Assembly (NCBI GenBank): GCA_021014325.1
Contig: CM037472.1
Coordinates: 37,162,234 to 37,226,233, forward strand
Reading direction: 5' to 3'
DNA: 64,000 nt
DNA from: Plazaster borealis
Lineage: Eukaryota > Echinodermata > Asteroidea > Forcipulatida > Labidiasteridae
Shown here: positions 40,201 to 49,700 of the stretch, one piece after another
Layout: the number at the start of each line of letters is the position of its first letter
Numbering within the stretch: position 1 is the stretch's first letter
Program-made: the position numbers and the translations under genes
The notes under the pieces: model-generated
The model's database searches: none
What the model saw: the letters and a program-made list of their open reading frames with translations, nothing else
Told to the model about the DNA's origin: nothing

Positions 40201-42662
40201 GGGGTTAAAACAATCCTGTACAAGAACGGGTTATGAAACCTGCAAAATCAAGTTATGTACAAACCTGAAGGGAAAAGAAGGTTAACATAAACCTGTAAAA
40301 AATGGGGGGTTATAAAACCTGCAAAAATAAGTTATGTACAGACCTGAAAAGGAAAACGTTAACACAATCCTGTGAAAAACGGGGTTTAAAACACAAGCCT
40401 GTAAAACGAATGGGTTAAAAGACCTGCAGAGAAAATTAATAAGTAGTATTTAAAAACCTGTAAGGTAAAAATAATGATTTATTAATTATCTGTAGAGGAA
40501 GGAAAAATGTTAGAAATTGTTCTGAAAAGAACAGGTAGGGAGTGGGAAAAGATAAAATGGATATGGTTGTAACACTTAAAAACAAGATACAAGCAAATCA
40601 ATGGGATCACCCCGAAGGGATACAACAACAGAAAAATAAGTTTCTTACTACGACTTGAGGAGGGTCTGTTGAAACCGTTGAGTTGCAGACAGGAAAATCC
40701 TGGTGACCGGTGATATATATAATAAGTAGGGTAGATGGCCTTAGCTTTCGATCCAGACCGGACCTTCTTCAGAGGCATAAAACAAGTACAAACAAATACA
40801 TATCCATTTATAGAAAAAGAGAGGGGAAAGGGATTAAGGGAAGGATCCAGATTTTATATATATAATATGTATATTTTTTTGTTTTGGGGAGAGGGGCAGG
40901 AAATCAGTTGGCTTGTAATAACAGGGCGGCCACACGGTTGCCGTTTTTGTAGAAACAAGATTCTAGCCAGGATGTAATTGCATGTAAAGGGCCCGCTGTA
41001 TGGCCCCAAGAAAATCTTTGAACATCAGATGCTCTCTGGGTGAAATCTAGGACATTTCAGAGGCGTTTTTACACATTAAATTGACCCAGTAGAAAATGTG
41101 CTTTATTTGCCTTTTAACAATTACTGTTTTGTAATATTTTTGTTTAGGGGGGGATTGGTCGGCTTATTATAAGGGGGCCACATGCTTGCCGTTTATGTAG
41201 AAACAGCATTCTAGCCAGGATGTAATTGCATAGCATTTTATGAAAAGAACGAGCAAACACCTGTTGTCTATTATTAGAACAGGCTTTGTGGTAGTCATCA
41301 CAAACATAAAGTTGTACAGCATTTTTTATTGTGAGTGTTGCTTTACCCTTCCCTCTCGCTTCTCTCCAACTTCTCTTTTTATTTTTATTTTATTTTTTTT
41401 ATTATTATTTTTTTGGGGGGGTGGGGGTCAAATATTTTGATGAAACTACTACTAGCCTGCCAATACAACTACTGCACAGTTTAACGTCACTTGTTCCCCG
41501 ATGTCAAGGGTTGGACAGAGAAATGTGGTCATGTCGGCCTGGCTTGACCACATTGCTCCACGCCTCTCAAATTCCTTTTGCTCTCAAAGATTTAAAAACA
41601 AAACCCCTTGAGAAATGTATCGTACAACAATTACTACTTTTACAAATTTGGCACACAGTCAGCTTAACTCTGGCGTATTAATGCAATAATTTGTTTAACC
41701 AAGAATGTTATGAAGTCATAATTAACTGAGCCCCTAAACATGTTTAACGGTTCTTTAATTTTCTTTGTGTTATTTCCATTGCATTTTTAACGATAACACT
41801 TGGAAACACAACTCCACACAGAACTCTGATTTAAAGGCAGGGTATACTTTTGGTAATTGTCAAAGACCAGTATTCTCACTTGGTGTATCCCAACGTAGGC
41901 ATAAAATAACAAACCTGTGAAAATTTGGGCTTAAAATGGTCATCGAAGTTGCAAGAAAATAATGAAAGAAAAAACGCCCTTGTTGCACAGAATTGTGTGC
42001 TTTCACTGTTTCAGATGCCTGAGAAAGGCTTCATGCCTGAAGCCTTTCTCAGATTCGAATTTTAGGGTGAACAATTTCCTTTTTCTCTAAAACTACGTTA
42101 CTTCGAAGGGTGTCGTTTCTGACAATGTTTTATACTATCAACATCTCTCCAGTACTCTTTACCAAGTAAATTTTTATGTTCATTAATTTTTGGAGTAATT
42201 ACCAAAGGTATTAATTTAATCGTTAGAAATCTGAAAATCATTTCTGACAGCAAACTTTCTCAGATTCATCTTTTGGGGGATAAAAACTGATATCTTTATC
42301 CATAACCACATTACTTCGTAGTGAATGTTTCTCAAAATGCTTTATACTATCAAAAGCTGCTGTACTTCTTACAAAGTAAGTTTTTATTGCCTTTAATTTT
42401 AAGAGTAATTACCAAACGTATACATTCCCTTTAACATGAAAACTAATTATAGTGACCGGTTTCAGTTATAACTCTTCAGGCAGAAAAATATCTTGAGACA
42501 AGAATGGGGCAGTTTTTAAAGATCTGTTACAAGAAACAGATAAAGTGACAAATGAAAAGAAAGTATTAATCATTGTCAATGCAGCAAAACTCACCCAGCA
42601 TAACTCTTGCTTTGTGCATAAGCACCAAGTACGCACAACGACAATACCAGAAGAAGTTTCAT
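22237..42662 (-). CDS. M14 procarboxypeptidase A/B-like, copy 1 (ten exons)
   Basis: Exons in transcript order: 42662-42595, 35298-35217, 33597-33370, 32061-31951, 30843-30745, 28515-28399, 27130-27034, 25849-25629, 23744-23663, 22424-22237; about 430 aa. Secreted zinc exopeptidase zymogen removing C-terminal residues. Signal peptide [17 protein letters not shown], then activation domain to about residue 120 with a basic residue before [12 protein letters not shown]. Zinc ligands His180 and Glu183 (HAREW) and His315 (DVHSYG). Also WRKNR, NRNY, Tyr369 (bovine Tyr248) and catalytic Glu392 ([11 protein letters not shown]). The bovine-255 position is Glu376 and position 207 is Ser, so a B-like preference is possible. 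Exon 7 is called from acceptor TTTTACTAG; a weaker AG 12 nt inside would remove four residues (426 aa). Intron 1 holds a Penelope-like element. Tandem paralogue of 43733-62434. Confidence 0.93.
22485..22900. repeat. Interspersed repeat, SINE/LINE-like
   Basis: Begins (AAT)n then ATTTATATAGCGCCTTTAAC and AAAGCGCTTCACAGTG, motifs that end many SINE/LINE copies in this window, followed by a body with GTTTGTTCCATTCCCTGGGG. In carboxypeptidase 1 intron 9. Confidence 0.45.
22905..22998. repeat. Fragment of the 5930-6080 repeat
   Basis: CAGTGACTAGCCAGCGGGACC and CACTAGTCCGCCACTTTTT are inverse to 5990-6072. Confidence 0.5.
22998..23442 (-). mobile_element. tRNA-derived SINE, subfamily 1, duplicated head
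   Basis: CTTATATAGCGCACGCATCT end, GGGTTCTTTTACGTGCATTA, GGACTCGAACCCACACTCTG and GACCGCTGGGCCATGACA head, then a second partial head (GACTAACCGCCCATGACATG) to 23441. Intron 9 of carboxypeptidase 1. Confidence 0.8.
23455..23645. mobile_element. Possible short TIR element
   Basis: ATAATGCCGGTATACCAT (23471) has an approximate inverse in GTATTATGGCATACCG (about 23615). Non-coding and AT-rich. It lies just beyond the donor of exon 9. Confidence 0.35.
24313..24519 (-). pseudogene. Non-LTR retrotransposon C-terminal fragment
   Basis: The minus-strand frame has the pattern [20 protein letters not shown] and KRGRQDERR, like the C-terminal WAGHVARxxDxRW ... GRP region of many non-LTR reverse transcriptases. 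5'-truncated relic in intron 8 of carboxypeptidase 1. Confidence 0.55.
24522..24660 (+). pseudogene. CR1/L2-like reverse transcriptase fragment
   Basis: [20 protein letters not shown] then ALAPA is the standard LHWLPVxxRIxFK motif near the end of CR1/L2-like RT ORFs. It abuts the previous fragment in opposite orientation, so the two are independent insertions. Confidence 0.65.
24995..25095 (-). mobile_element. SINE head fragment
   Basis: GTTCAAACCCACACTCTGCTG and GACCGCTCGGCCACAACACG are the B and A box regions in reverse. The body is absent. Confidence 0.6.
25096..25340 (-). pseudogene. Non-LTR retrotransposon relic with C-terminal zinc motif
   Basis: Minus-strand frames read [19 protein letters not shown], then after a shift [14 protein letters not shown], then stop and a PPNG-like segment. 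This resembles the MHRWGL ... CxCG ... QTxxHI tail found in some non-LTR retrotransposon ORFs. Frameshifted relic. Confidence 0.45.
26050..26325 (-). mobile_element. SINE subfamily 1 body, head missing
   Basis: (ATT)n, TTCTGGTAATGAAACCAAGG, TGAACTTAATCGATGTAGCT, GACCTACGGCTTAATGTCCC and CATCTTGCTCAAGGATAC, truncated before the tRNA-like head. Confidence 0.75.
26330..26450. repeat. Palindromic CTAGTC/GACTAG repeat
   Basis: TCCTAACTTAGCACTAGTCC and GACTAGTCTTAAGTTAAGAC alternate with inverse partners to 26446. Compact foldback with no coding content. Confidence 0.5.
26715..26892. mobile_element. Foldback MITE, complete
   Basis: GGGCCCAATTTCATAGAGCT (26716) is the exact inverse of AGCTCTATGAAATTGGGCCC (26871). 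The interior has AAGCAG repeats. Same family as 20890-21425 and the outer element at 45128-45842. Confidence 0.8.
27803..27885 (+). repeat. Three-copy 29-bp direct repeat
   Basis: TATAAACCACTTCATAAAAAC occurs twice and a variant (TATACCACTTCATAAAAAC) once, spaced about 29 bp. Intron 6 of carboxypeptidase 1. Confidence 0.65.
27979..28376. mobile_element. TTAAAGG-family MITE, variant 2
   Basis: TTAAAGGGTCAGTATACATT start and TATACAATCCTTTTAA end; AATGGCAATAAAAACT and AAGTACAGCAGCTT also occur in the copy at 63856. It ends 23 bp before the exon 6 donor side. Confidence 0.65.
29203..29545. mobile_element. TTAAAGG-family MITE, variant 3
   Basis: TTAAAGGCCCTGTACACTAT start, GTGTACAATACCTTTAA end, TTAA on both sides; GCGACCTCGATGACCAATTA matches the family interior in reverse. 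Intron 5 of carboxypeptidase 1. Confidence 0.75.
29918..30268 (-). mobile_element. tRNA-derived SINE, subfamily 1
   Basis: TTCTTATATAGCGCTCATAT end, TTCTTTTACGTGCATTACAC, GGACTCGAACCCACACTCTG and CCGCTCGGCCATGACACGCC head (30248). Intron 5 of carboxypeptidase 1. Confidence 0.85.
32140..32445 (-). mobile_element. tRNA-derived SINE, subfamily 1, 5' part
   Basis: CCCTTCTCTTAGCGATTAGT, GAGACTCGAACCCACACTCTG (B box, 32361) and CCGCTCGGCCTCGACACGCC (A box, 32421). The 3' half is shortened. Intron 3 of carboxypeptidase 1, near exon 4. Confidence 0.8.
32560..32655 (+). repeat. Microsatellites (AAT)n and (CAA)n around an AGCGCTTTTC block
   Basis: AATAATAATAATAA, then ATTTCTATAGCGCTTTTCAC, then (CAA)n to 32650: the remnant 3' end of a SINE/LINE copy. 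Confidence 0.5.
33720..33997 (-). mobile_element. tRNA-derived SINE, distinct head
   Basis: On the minus strand the head GGTGGCATGGGTGGCGTAGT (about 33997) and the B-box-like CTGGTTCGAGGCC (about 33950) precede a 170-bp body (GCCCTCCAGTTTCCTCC; GCTCCGTGGTCATGGGTC). It begins about 120 bp upstream of exon 3 of carboxypeptidase 1. Confidence 0.55.
34020..35210. other. Intron 2 of carboxypeptidase 1, little recognisable
   Basis: Apart from an imperfect inverse repeat at 34610-34755 (CGGTATTCACTG.ATGGTAATGAC.TGGTTGGT against its complement), I see no repeat family or coding region. Confidence 0.4.
35514..35847 (-). mobile_element. Candidate solo LTR
   Basis: Read on the minus strand it starts TGTTATCCGTTGTTTCTAC, contains a TATATAAACTGTTG box and AATAAAGCGTTGAG (polyA signal), and ends near GGATCATAACT. 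The box-signal order fits U3-R-U5. No clear target duplication, so boundaries are tentative. Intron 1 of carboxypeptidase 1. Confidence 0.4.
36057..36100 (+). repeat. (ATTT)n microsatellite
   Basis: About ten ATTT units directly abutting the 3' end of the Penelope-like element. Confidence 0.85.
36111..36155 (-). ncRNA. Hammerhead-like ribozyme core (copy B, 3' pseudo-LTR)
   Basis: Same minus-strand sequence as 13911-13955: CTGAAGA core, GGTCC/GGATC stem II, GAAA, self-complementary AGCT, GCCT/AGGC stem I. Confidence 0.6.
36640..38476 (-). pseudogene. Penelope-like reverse transcriptase and endonuclease, frameshifted
   Basis: Minus-strand fragments in different frames: IKRADKG near 38345; YIAEGLRQL from 38319; [15 protein letters not shown] near 38060; [12 protein letters not shown] and [19 protein letters not shown] (37894-37658); the catalytic FIDD in [10 protein letters not shown] near 37640; [10 protein letters not shown] near 37515; and the GIY-YIG region (36930-36650). 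These are hallmarks of Penelope-like RT. At least three frame changes make it non-functional as read. The polyA-rich 3' end matches 13404-13500. Confidence 0.8.
38477..39049 (-). CDS. Penelope-like element N-terminal region
   Basis: 190 codons, [10 protein letters not shown] to KEYLGTP: charged, Gln/Glu-rich (probably helical) N-terminal part, followed by a basic [12 protein letters not shown] segment. It runs directly into the RT region, where a one-base shift near 38478 separates it from [11 protein letters not shown]-terminal extensions of this kind precede the RT in Penelope-like elements. No domain recognised. Confidence 0.6.
   Translation of the reverse strand: MKKWNKTLTNTSFRLIKLLENQCQQFIENQLLEITDTESQLQESCSIEEYEQLQDTILSNVTSKVHLMDKQNKKRMNVQANHKKHIHRRFHSRRTTIAPPTVRSPETNTVVNLSDMVLTDPQVKLLSRGLKFCPTPREPNQLIFQQDMAQFNRRLRLREYFHVEPSMDEESSVETQPITANQGKEYLGTP
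39190..40480 (-). repeat. AACCTGTAAAA minisatellite with higher-order duplication
   Basis: Degenerate units built on ACAAACCTG, AACACAATCCTGTAA and AAGTTATGTACAAACCTG recur every 30-45 bp. A larger block beginning ACCTGTAAATGAAAAAGTTA at about 39688 recurs at about 40084, a spacing near 396 bp. It forms the 5' leader of the Penelope-like element. Confidence 0.75.
40735..40779 (-). ncRNA. Hammerhead-like ribozyme core (copy C, 5' pseudo-LTR)
   Basis: Identical in core to copies A and B, placed at the other end of the element about 4.6 kb away. Confidence 0.6.
41110..41430. other. Repeat with T/G-run junction
   Basis: GGGGGGATTGGTCGGCTTATTA (41150) and TTGCCGTTTATGTAGAAACA resemble 40905-40960 (TTGCCGTTTTTGTAGAAACA; TCTAGCCAGGATGTAATTGCA), a direct repeat spaced about 245 bp. 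A long T tract then G run lies at 41385-41425. No gene. Confidence 0.45.
41831..42434. mobile_element. TTAAAGG-family MITEs, adjoining or nested pair
   Basis: TTAAAGGCAGGGTATACTTT to about 42225 is a variant-1 copy with an internal hairpin (CCTGAGAAAGGCTTCA, TGAAGCCTTTCTCAG). The following 42226-42434 ends CGTATACATTCCCTTTAA and belongs to variant 2. Confidence 0.65.
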
Positions 42663-42721
42663 GATGTCTTGTTCCTCTGTCAACAGCCTAGAAAGTGATC
42701 TCCTGACAGCTGTTTGCGCCA

Positions 42722-42728
42722 CTTTATG
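42722..42728 (-). promoter_or_regulatory. TATA-like element of carboxypeptidase 1
   Basis: CATAAAG on the minus strand about 60 bp before the ATG, the same spacing as the clear TATA box of paralogue 2. Confidence 0.35.
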
Positions 42729-42734
42729 CACTGT

Positions 42735-43732
42735 CCATCTAAATATGGGGTGCCACTACCACATTATAGCCGGGACAACACCTTTGTATGCTTGAATGTT
42801 TGCTTGTTAGGTTTTTCTCTAAGAGTGAGTATTAGTATTTTTTAACTTGGAGTTTCACTGAGTCGATCTAGTAGGTAACGGTAAAGGTGCGGTAACACCA
42901 TGTACAAGAAATATCTCTGTATGAGATGAAGTGGTTTTGAGGTTGTTTGGGTCCCTTATCAGGTTAATCATTGTATTGAAATTTAACATCAAACAAAACA
43001 ATGGGACATCGGTAGACATATTAAAATGATTATTTTAATCCAAACAGGTGTTTTATACTCCGCTTGATTGGTGCCTAGAATGGCCGATACACTGATGTAG
43101 GGGAAACCATGTGAACCATGGTTTAATTGTAGAAAGAGGAGATTTTATTCTTTTGGGAAAAGACATAACTCTTGAGCTAAGACCTTTTAAAGGGGACTAA
43201 ATAGGACATGATGTGGGCTTAACTCACACTGCCTTCAGAATAATAAACTAAACTACAACTGCTCCAAAATAATTAAAATTAACAGGTACTGTATTCCAAT
43301 GTTGTTGTCTTTTTCCATAACTTATTTATTCAATGAATCTTTTAGTTTGTTCACCAGAAAACAATCGAGTTTCTTTCACTAAAAGTTTCACATTCAAGTA
43401 GTAAACCACAAGGAAAATTGACTACGTACTTGTAAACTTTGTTCATCCCCCCAAAAATTGTAAGTTTACAGAAATGCTTGAATTAATTAAACACTTTTTT
43501 TCCTCAGCCAGTAGAATACCTTGTCAGTAATTTTGTTCATACTGTTGCCCCCATGTCCCCACCATATTTTCTTTAAAATAATTGGTTTACCACGATCCCT
43601 CTGCATCAATTATTTCCAAAAGGGCCTTCCTCCATGATAGCAAAGTTTCACTTAAATCGTTTGTTTTCAAAAAACATAAACATTGACAAGTTTTGATAAT
43701 TATCATCATAAATGTGAAGTACTATCCTAGAC
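42735..43732. other. Intergenic region between the two carboxypeptidases
   Basis: No ORF or repeat that I recognise. No exact AATAAA lies close to the stop of carboxypeptidase 2, so its polyadenylation site is unassigned. Confidence 0.4.
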
Positions 43733-46700
43733 TTAAGAACCATATTCAGCAACGAGGCTCCTTCCGACTTCCTTGAGAGCCTCAAATGTCTCCAAGGCGG
43801 TTTCTTCAATCTGAGACTCGGGGAGGAGGAAACCATATCTTCCCTCGTCGCGGAGCTCCACAACGTAGGTGTATTTGGCTCCTAGGGTTCCAAAAGCCCA
43901 ATCCTCGCTAGCACCTGAAGCTGCATCTGTAGAAGTTATTGACATTTTTTACTATATTTGTTATCAAGATTGGTTAAGTGGTTATTTTGACAGCTCGGTC
44001 AATATGAGTCATGGCCAAGCGGTCCAGTGCATCGGATTCAAATTATGATGGTTGAATCATCGGAGTGTAGGTTGGATTTCCAATCATGATACTTGTGTTG
44101 TGTTTACAAAAACCCTATGCTAATTCATGTATTTTATATTTTCTTAAGGCAACACTTGAGGGCGCTATATACTTTCCATGATTGTTACGGGCCTAGGCTT
44201 GCTCCATGTTTTCTTGAGTTGTGTTATAATTCCTTTTATCATCCTAAATGATAAAATGCCTTATGCTCAACGAACAGCTCGGGCATAACTCACCGTCCGT
44301 TAAGCAGTAACGTTAATACATCTAGGTCAGTGCGGCGGCGCACAACAGGGCATTCAGGAGGTACGTTATTGATGTTCCGTTGCCAAGCGACAGCGGTCGG
44401 GTGCAACAGAAATTGGGTCAAACTTAGGTAACAGTCAACTAAACTGTTAACACACTTTTATTAGTCTGAGCATAATAAAGTTCTTGTTCAAGTTACACTC
44501 TGTTCTCTTCGCGTTTATCTTTACAAACACTACAACTTGTGTCTTTGAGCAAGGCACAATAATTTCTTTTCTAAACCCAGGTGTATATTTCAGAACCAGC
44601 CAAAGCCGAGACAGACAGTTTTGTGTTGGATTAACCCATTAGCCCCAATATAAGCAGCTTGAAGTTGTATGCTCCCCAGGGAGTTGAGAAAGTTTTGGGA
44701 AGGGTCTAAGTATGCCCGATGAACAGTGATGATAATGTTGTAAAGTGCCTTAATCTAACTACTAGGATGTGCGCTTTATAAGAACCATATATTATTATTA
44801 CGCTTATCTTCAAGCAGGCTTGAATACTCGATTCTGATTGGTCGATCCATAGCAACAAGGAGTGTGATATAAACTTATATCGCACGGCCCATATCACACC
44901 CTGCGTATTGTGTGTTCTAACTCCGCGTATTGCGCTTTATATTTAAGCTCGTTTGCTTGAAGATAAATAAGTTATCACACGCGCGCTCGTGGAATACGAA
45001 AAAATATAGCGCGTTTGCGTACGCAGAAACGCTGTATTTTTCCGTATTCCACTCGCGCTTGTGTGATAACTTATAATATTATCACGATGGGAACTCGAAC
45101 CCGCACCCTGATGACTCAGCCACCAGGGGCCAATTTCATAGCGCTGCTTAACCCTGCGTCCCGAGACTCCCCCCAAAAATGGCTCATTCCACCAGCCTCT
45201 CTGGAAGGCACTTTTAATTAAAGGTAATTAAGTCTGTTTGGGGGTGTTCCCAAGGTATTTCCCATGCTAGAAAGACTTTGTAGTAGCGTGATGATAGATA
45301 GATTAAATAGGTTCGTGTACAAATTTGCATAGGCGAAAATCATATGTGTTTCAATGGTATGTTTTTTGTGTGTGGACATGTCATTGAGACTGCCGCCATC
45401 AAACTTGAAAGGGTGATGGTGACCTGTTAGTGAACTAAACCCCATGGATGACTATACTATCTCAAAGGGGGGGGGTTCTAATAGAGGATTACATGTAATA
45501 TGACAGGATTTCACCAAACGGTTCTTAATTTATTGAAAAAACAAAACAATGTGCCTTCCACTACCGGCTAGACGCAGGGTTAACGGTGAGGAAATTTTAG
45601 TACTAACTATAGCAGACAAAATTGCTTAAGCGTAAGCGTATTTCACAGGTTAGCAAGAAAATTAGGCGGCCAGCTTGCGCGTTCACCATGTATTTGCATT
45701 GTTACGTCATTCATTTTCATACAGTAAGCACCGGAAGGTAAGCATGCCTTTTTGTGTGCTTACGGTTAGCGGCGCTATGAAATGGAAACTCGTGCAGTAA
45801 GCACAAAATCAGCCGTTAAGCAGCTCAATGAAATTGGGCCCAGAACTTGGAGTTGTGTTAGACCGCGCTGCCGCTACACACTACAATCACAGCCTTGCTG
45901 CCAAGAGATTTCATTATAGTCATTTCATCTGCTTGAGAATAGTTCTCCAAACCACTTTCCTATATTGATTACTACGAAATATAGTTTCGTAATGGTTACT
46001 ACGAAATGTACATTCCCACAACTCTAATATTCCTGATGCATACAGGCACCGACTCCGCTCATCAGCGGATCAGACCCGGCTTTCTATTCCTAGAAGTAGA
46101 GGAAGGCTGTGGATAGCTCATTTGCCAGGGCTGCCCCGCATCTATGGAATGAGCTTCCTGCCTGTCTGAGAGAACCGACCTCAATGCCTGTATTCAATCA
46201 TCTCCTTAAGACATTCTTGTTCCAGGACCAATCCTAATTCAATTGTTTAGGTTTTTGTTCCTTCAGTTATTTAATCAATTATTTGTTGTCATTTCCTGTA
46301 AAGTGCTCTGTTCTTCCTGTAGCGCTACATAAATGCTCTGTATTATTATGTTTATTATTAAAAGTGGTTGATGATTGCATGTTATTATTAATTTTATGGT
46401 TCTTTCAAAAAATCAACAGAATTTAACTTACACATAGCCTTGGCAGATCCTCCGACTAGGTATGTTGTGCCGTAGAGACTAGCAAGGGCTGATGTGGCCT
46501 TCTGTGCCACTGCATCCTGTAGCAAAGTATACCATTCAAAATGTCACTAAATCGATGGGATTGCAATGAGGTACTTTTGGATGCTAGGTGGCAGCAGACT
46601 TACCATAGTAAATCCATTGTTCTCAGAATTGTGTGGTGCATGCTCAGAACTACAACAGTGGAAATTTACCTGGTAAGTCTGCTGCCACCTAGCGTTCCAA

Positions 46701-49700
46701 AAGTCTCCCATTGCTTTTAAGTTTTGCCTGTGCAAAAAGCGGTGGCATCACACCTGTAGTGTTAGTCTAGTCTGGGAGGGGGGAGGCAAACATTAATCTT
46801 CAATGTAATTTTTTACTGCTGTATTTTGTATTGACTTTCCACAATGACGGAATTACAGTAGCGTTATTCTTGAGCTGGTGTAATGTAAACATAATTGCAT
46901 TGATAATCAGGGGAAGGACACAAGAAAACTACCAAACAAAAGGACCAAACAATACTATGCGGGTCGGGGACAACAAAAGCAAACTAAGTCACTGTTGCTC
47001 AGAAGCATGTTATTCCACACATAGTAAAACAAAAAAACTGGAGGAAAAACAGACATGAAAAAATGAGGGAGAGGAAGAAGATCAAGTTCCCACACATGCA
47101 TGCTCCCGGGACAATCCGGAAGGAATAAATTACAACAATGTCAGACAGGATTTAAACAGATGGCTTTAAGTTGGCGGAGAAATGTCCGCAGAGGACAAGT
47201 TACAGCAGCATCCCAGATGTGTTGTGGAATAGTATCCCACAGTCTCTGGAAACGATGGGACGGAGAGTGAAGTAATAAGTCTGTACGCGCGGGAAGATGG
47301 CAGAATGTGAGCGTGTCAAGATGATGAGGGTTGAGTCCACACTGAGACTTACCATATCAACGGCCTCAGCGGGCAAGGGGACGAGCTTGGAGTATCCCCA
47401 TGGGTACAGCCAGTACAGACCATAAGCATGGACATCCATGTGAAGGTGAAAGGGTTGACCAGCAGCCTGGAGCCCAAGGAGCCAGTTAGTCAGTCCAATC
47501 AGTTCAGGCTCGGACATGGCACTGGGACCACGGTAGTCTTGATCGCACTCATTACTGCTTGCACCACGTCCTTACAAAATAAAAATAAGAATCCCTTTTT
47601 TAATCAATTGTCCCTCACAAAAACAAAGACAAAAGGAAATTACGGACCCAAATTAATAATGACATGGTTTACAAAAACTCTTTAATACTTAATTCCACTC
47701 AAAAAATCCCCTCTGTAACGCCAATCTTCATTTGTCGCAGTAAACAACATCGGCAGCTAACGGTTGTATGGCTTCTGACTGGCACCCCCGAACAAAATTA
47801 TTGACAAAACAGGGAGACCGACAACATAGGGCTAGATAGCTCAGTTGGTAGAGCACCAACACGTTAAACCGAAGGTCGTACTGGTTCAAATCCCGCTCTA
47901 GTCAATTTTTCTCTGTTCAACCCCAAATTATTAAACAACATCTTGTATGCACGTCAGTGGTCCAGAAGTGGTATTTTAACATCAAAGTCGTTGAGCCTTA
48001 CCTCCCCATTGGTAGCCATAGTTCCTGTTGAGGTCCACACCTCTGCAAAGTCTCTTGGAATTAACCTGACGGTTCTTACGCCACATTCGGTCCTAGTAAC
48101 CAAAGCAAAAAACATCATCTGCTGTCAGTGTAACACATTATGAGTGGAAATGTTTGTTTAATAATTTTGGGTTAGGGAGGATGGTTGGTAAGTTAGAAAG
48201 GAAATACAGTCAACCCTCGTCATAAAGAGCACTGTTATAAAGAGGTTCTGCTTATAAAGAGTGCATTCTGAAGTCCCAAATCTCATTTCTACTTTGTGTT
48301 TCTTTGTTTTGCTGTCCTCTTATAACAGTGTTCCTGTTGTAAAGAGGTAAGTTGGCCAGCCCCAGCGATCTTGTTATAACCAGAGTCGACTGTAATTATG
48401 ACATCATCCTGGTCCTTATATTGGACTCCACTCCACATACTGTAGTCAAATTTGCCCCTCCTCTCCTCAGCTCAGCCTTCCTTCTGCCCCTCTTGTTTAT
48501 TGTGGTACAGCCTGCTCCTCATATTTATCACACCCCTTGGCGGAGTGTGTATCGGTCCAGCTCAGCTATTATTCATAATTCTTTTGTTAACCCATGCCAT
48601 GTGGAGGCAAATTCAAATAGCCAGGCAGTCTGCTGGGTGCTGTGCTTAAGTAAAGAACTTGTGAAATTTGTGGTAGGCTGTGCATGTTTTTGCTTGGGCG
48701 TGGCCGGAAAGAAAGAATATAAGACTCAGCTCTTTGCCTGTTAACTTTCTTCTTGAATACCCTTTGTATCCCTGGGCAAAGGCACTTATACAAATCCTTG
48801 GTTCTTTTAATAAACCCCTTTCAATGGCCGCCCCGCTGAGGTCAAACAATGGAAACGTGCTTGCATGTACGTGCCACGCACAACTCTCTCAACCAAGGAT
48901 GTAAAGCCTGGTTCATACTTCCTGCAAATGCGAATGCGAAGCGAATTTGACGCCATAATTCCTAACGAACAGTTCGCAAGAGTTTGAGCTGTGCTCAACT
49001 CTTCCGAAACATTTGCAGCGAAAACAGAGCTGTGATGTCAAATTTGCTTCGCACGAAGCATTCGCAGGAAGTATGAACCGGGCTTAAGTCTTCATTGACC
49101 TCAATGAGGGCACTGTTTGGGTCACATGTGACGTCATATGCAAGGGGTCTATATTCCAACTACATAAATGCTGCTTGATATTGTGATGGATAAGATGATT
49201 AAGAGTCATTCCAGTTTCTCAGTCGGGGAGAAGGAATGCAGTTATTGGTTATTGTCTTGTAATATTTAAGAGTCATTCCAGTTTCTCAGTCGGGGAGAAG
49301 GAATGCAGTTATTGGTTATTGTCTTGTAATATTTAAGAGTCATTCCAGTTTCTCGGTCTGGGAGAAGGAATGCAGTTATTGTCTTGTAATATTTAAGAGT
49401 CATTCCAATTTCTCGGTCTGGGAGAAGGAATGCAGTTATTTGTAATTGTCTTGTAATAATTAGACATTCCAGTCCAGTTCTCCCTATCTGGGAGAAGGAA
49501 TGCAGTTAATGGTTATTGTTAATCTTACAGACCACTCTAATAAAACCACTGGGCCTTAGAGCTCGGGGTGGCAGTCTTGTCCTGTGGCAGGGAGCAGGAG
49601 GTTGTGGTCGGAGGCTGGGTGTTAGTTTTTCTGTATAAAGTTGGGTTGTTTAAGTTGTATAAGTTGCAGCCAGTCATCCGACCATTATTAAGGTAATACC

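Larger units (their letters stand above)
36103..40851 (-). mobile_element. Penelope-like retroelement with pseudo-LTRs at both ends
   Basis: Minus strand, in intron 1 of carboxypeptidase 1. The terminal segment at 40725-40851 (starting AATAAGTAGGGTAGATGGCC on the plus strand) recurs at 36103-36230 in the same orientation, the pseudo-LTR pattern of Penelope-like elements. Between them, in element order: a 5' minisatellite (40480-39190), an N-terminal ORF (39049-38477), RT (about 38460-37250), then Cys motif and GIY-YIG remnants (about 37100-36650). The coding part has several frameshifts. The 3' part is closely similar to the copy in TASP1. Confidence 0.85.

Noticed and set aside
48352..48744. 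Plus-strand ORF of 130 codons
   Set aside because: Begins inside a pogo-like MITE and has no recognisable domain; probably chance.
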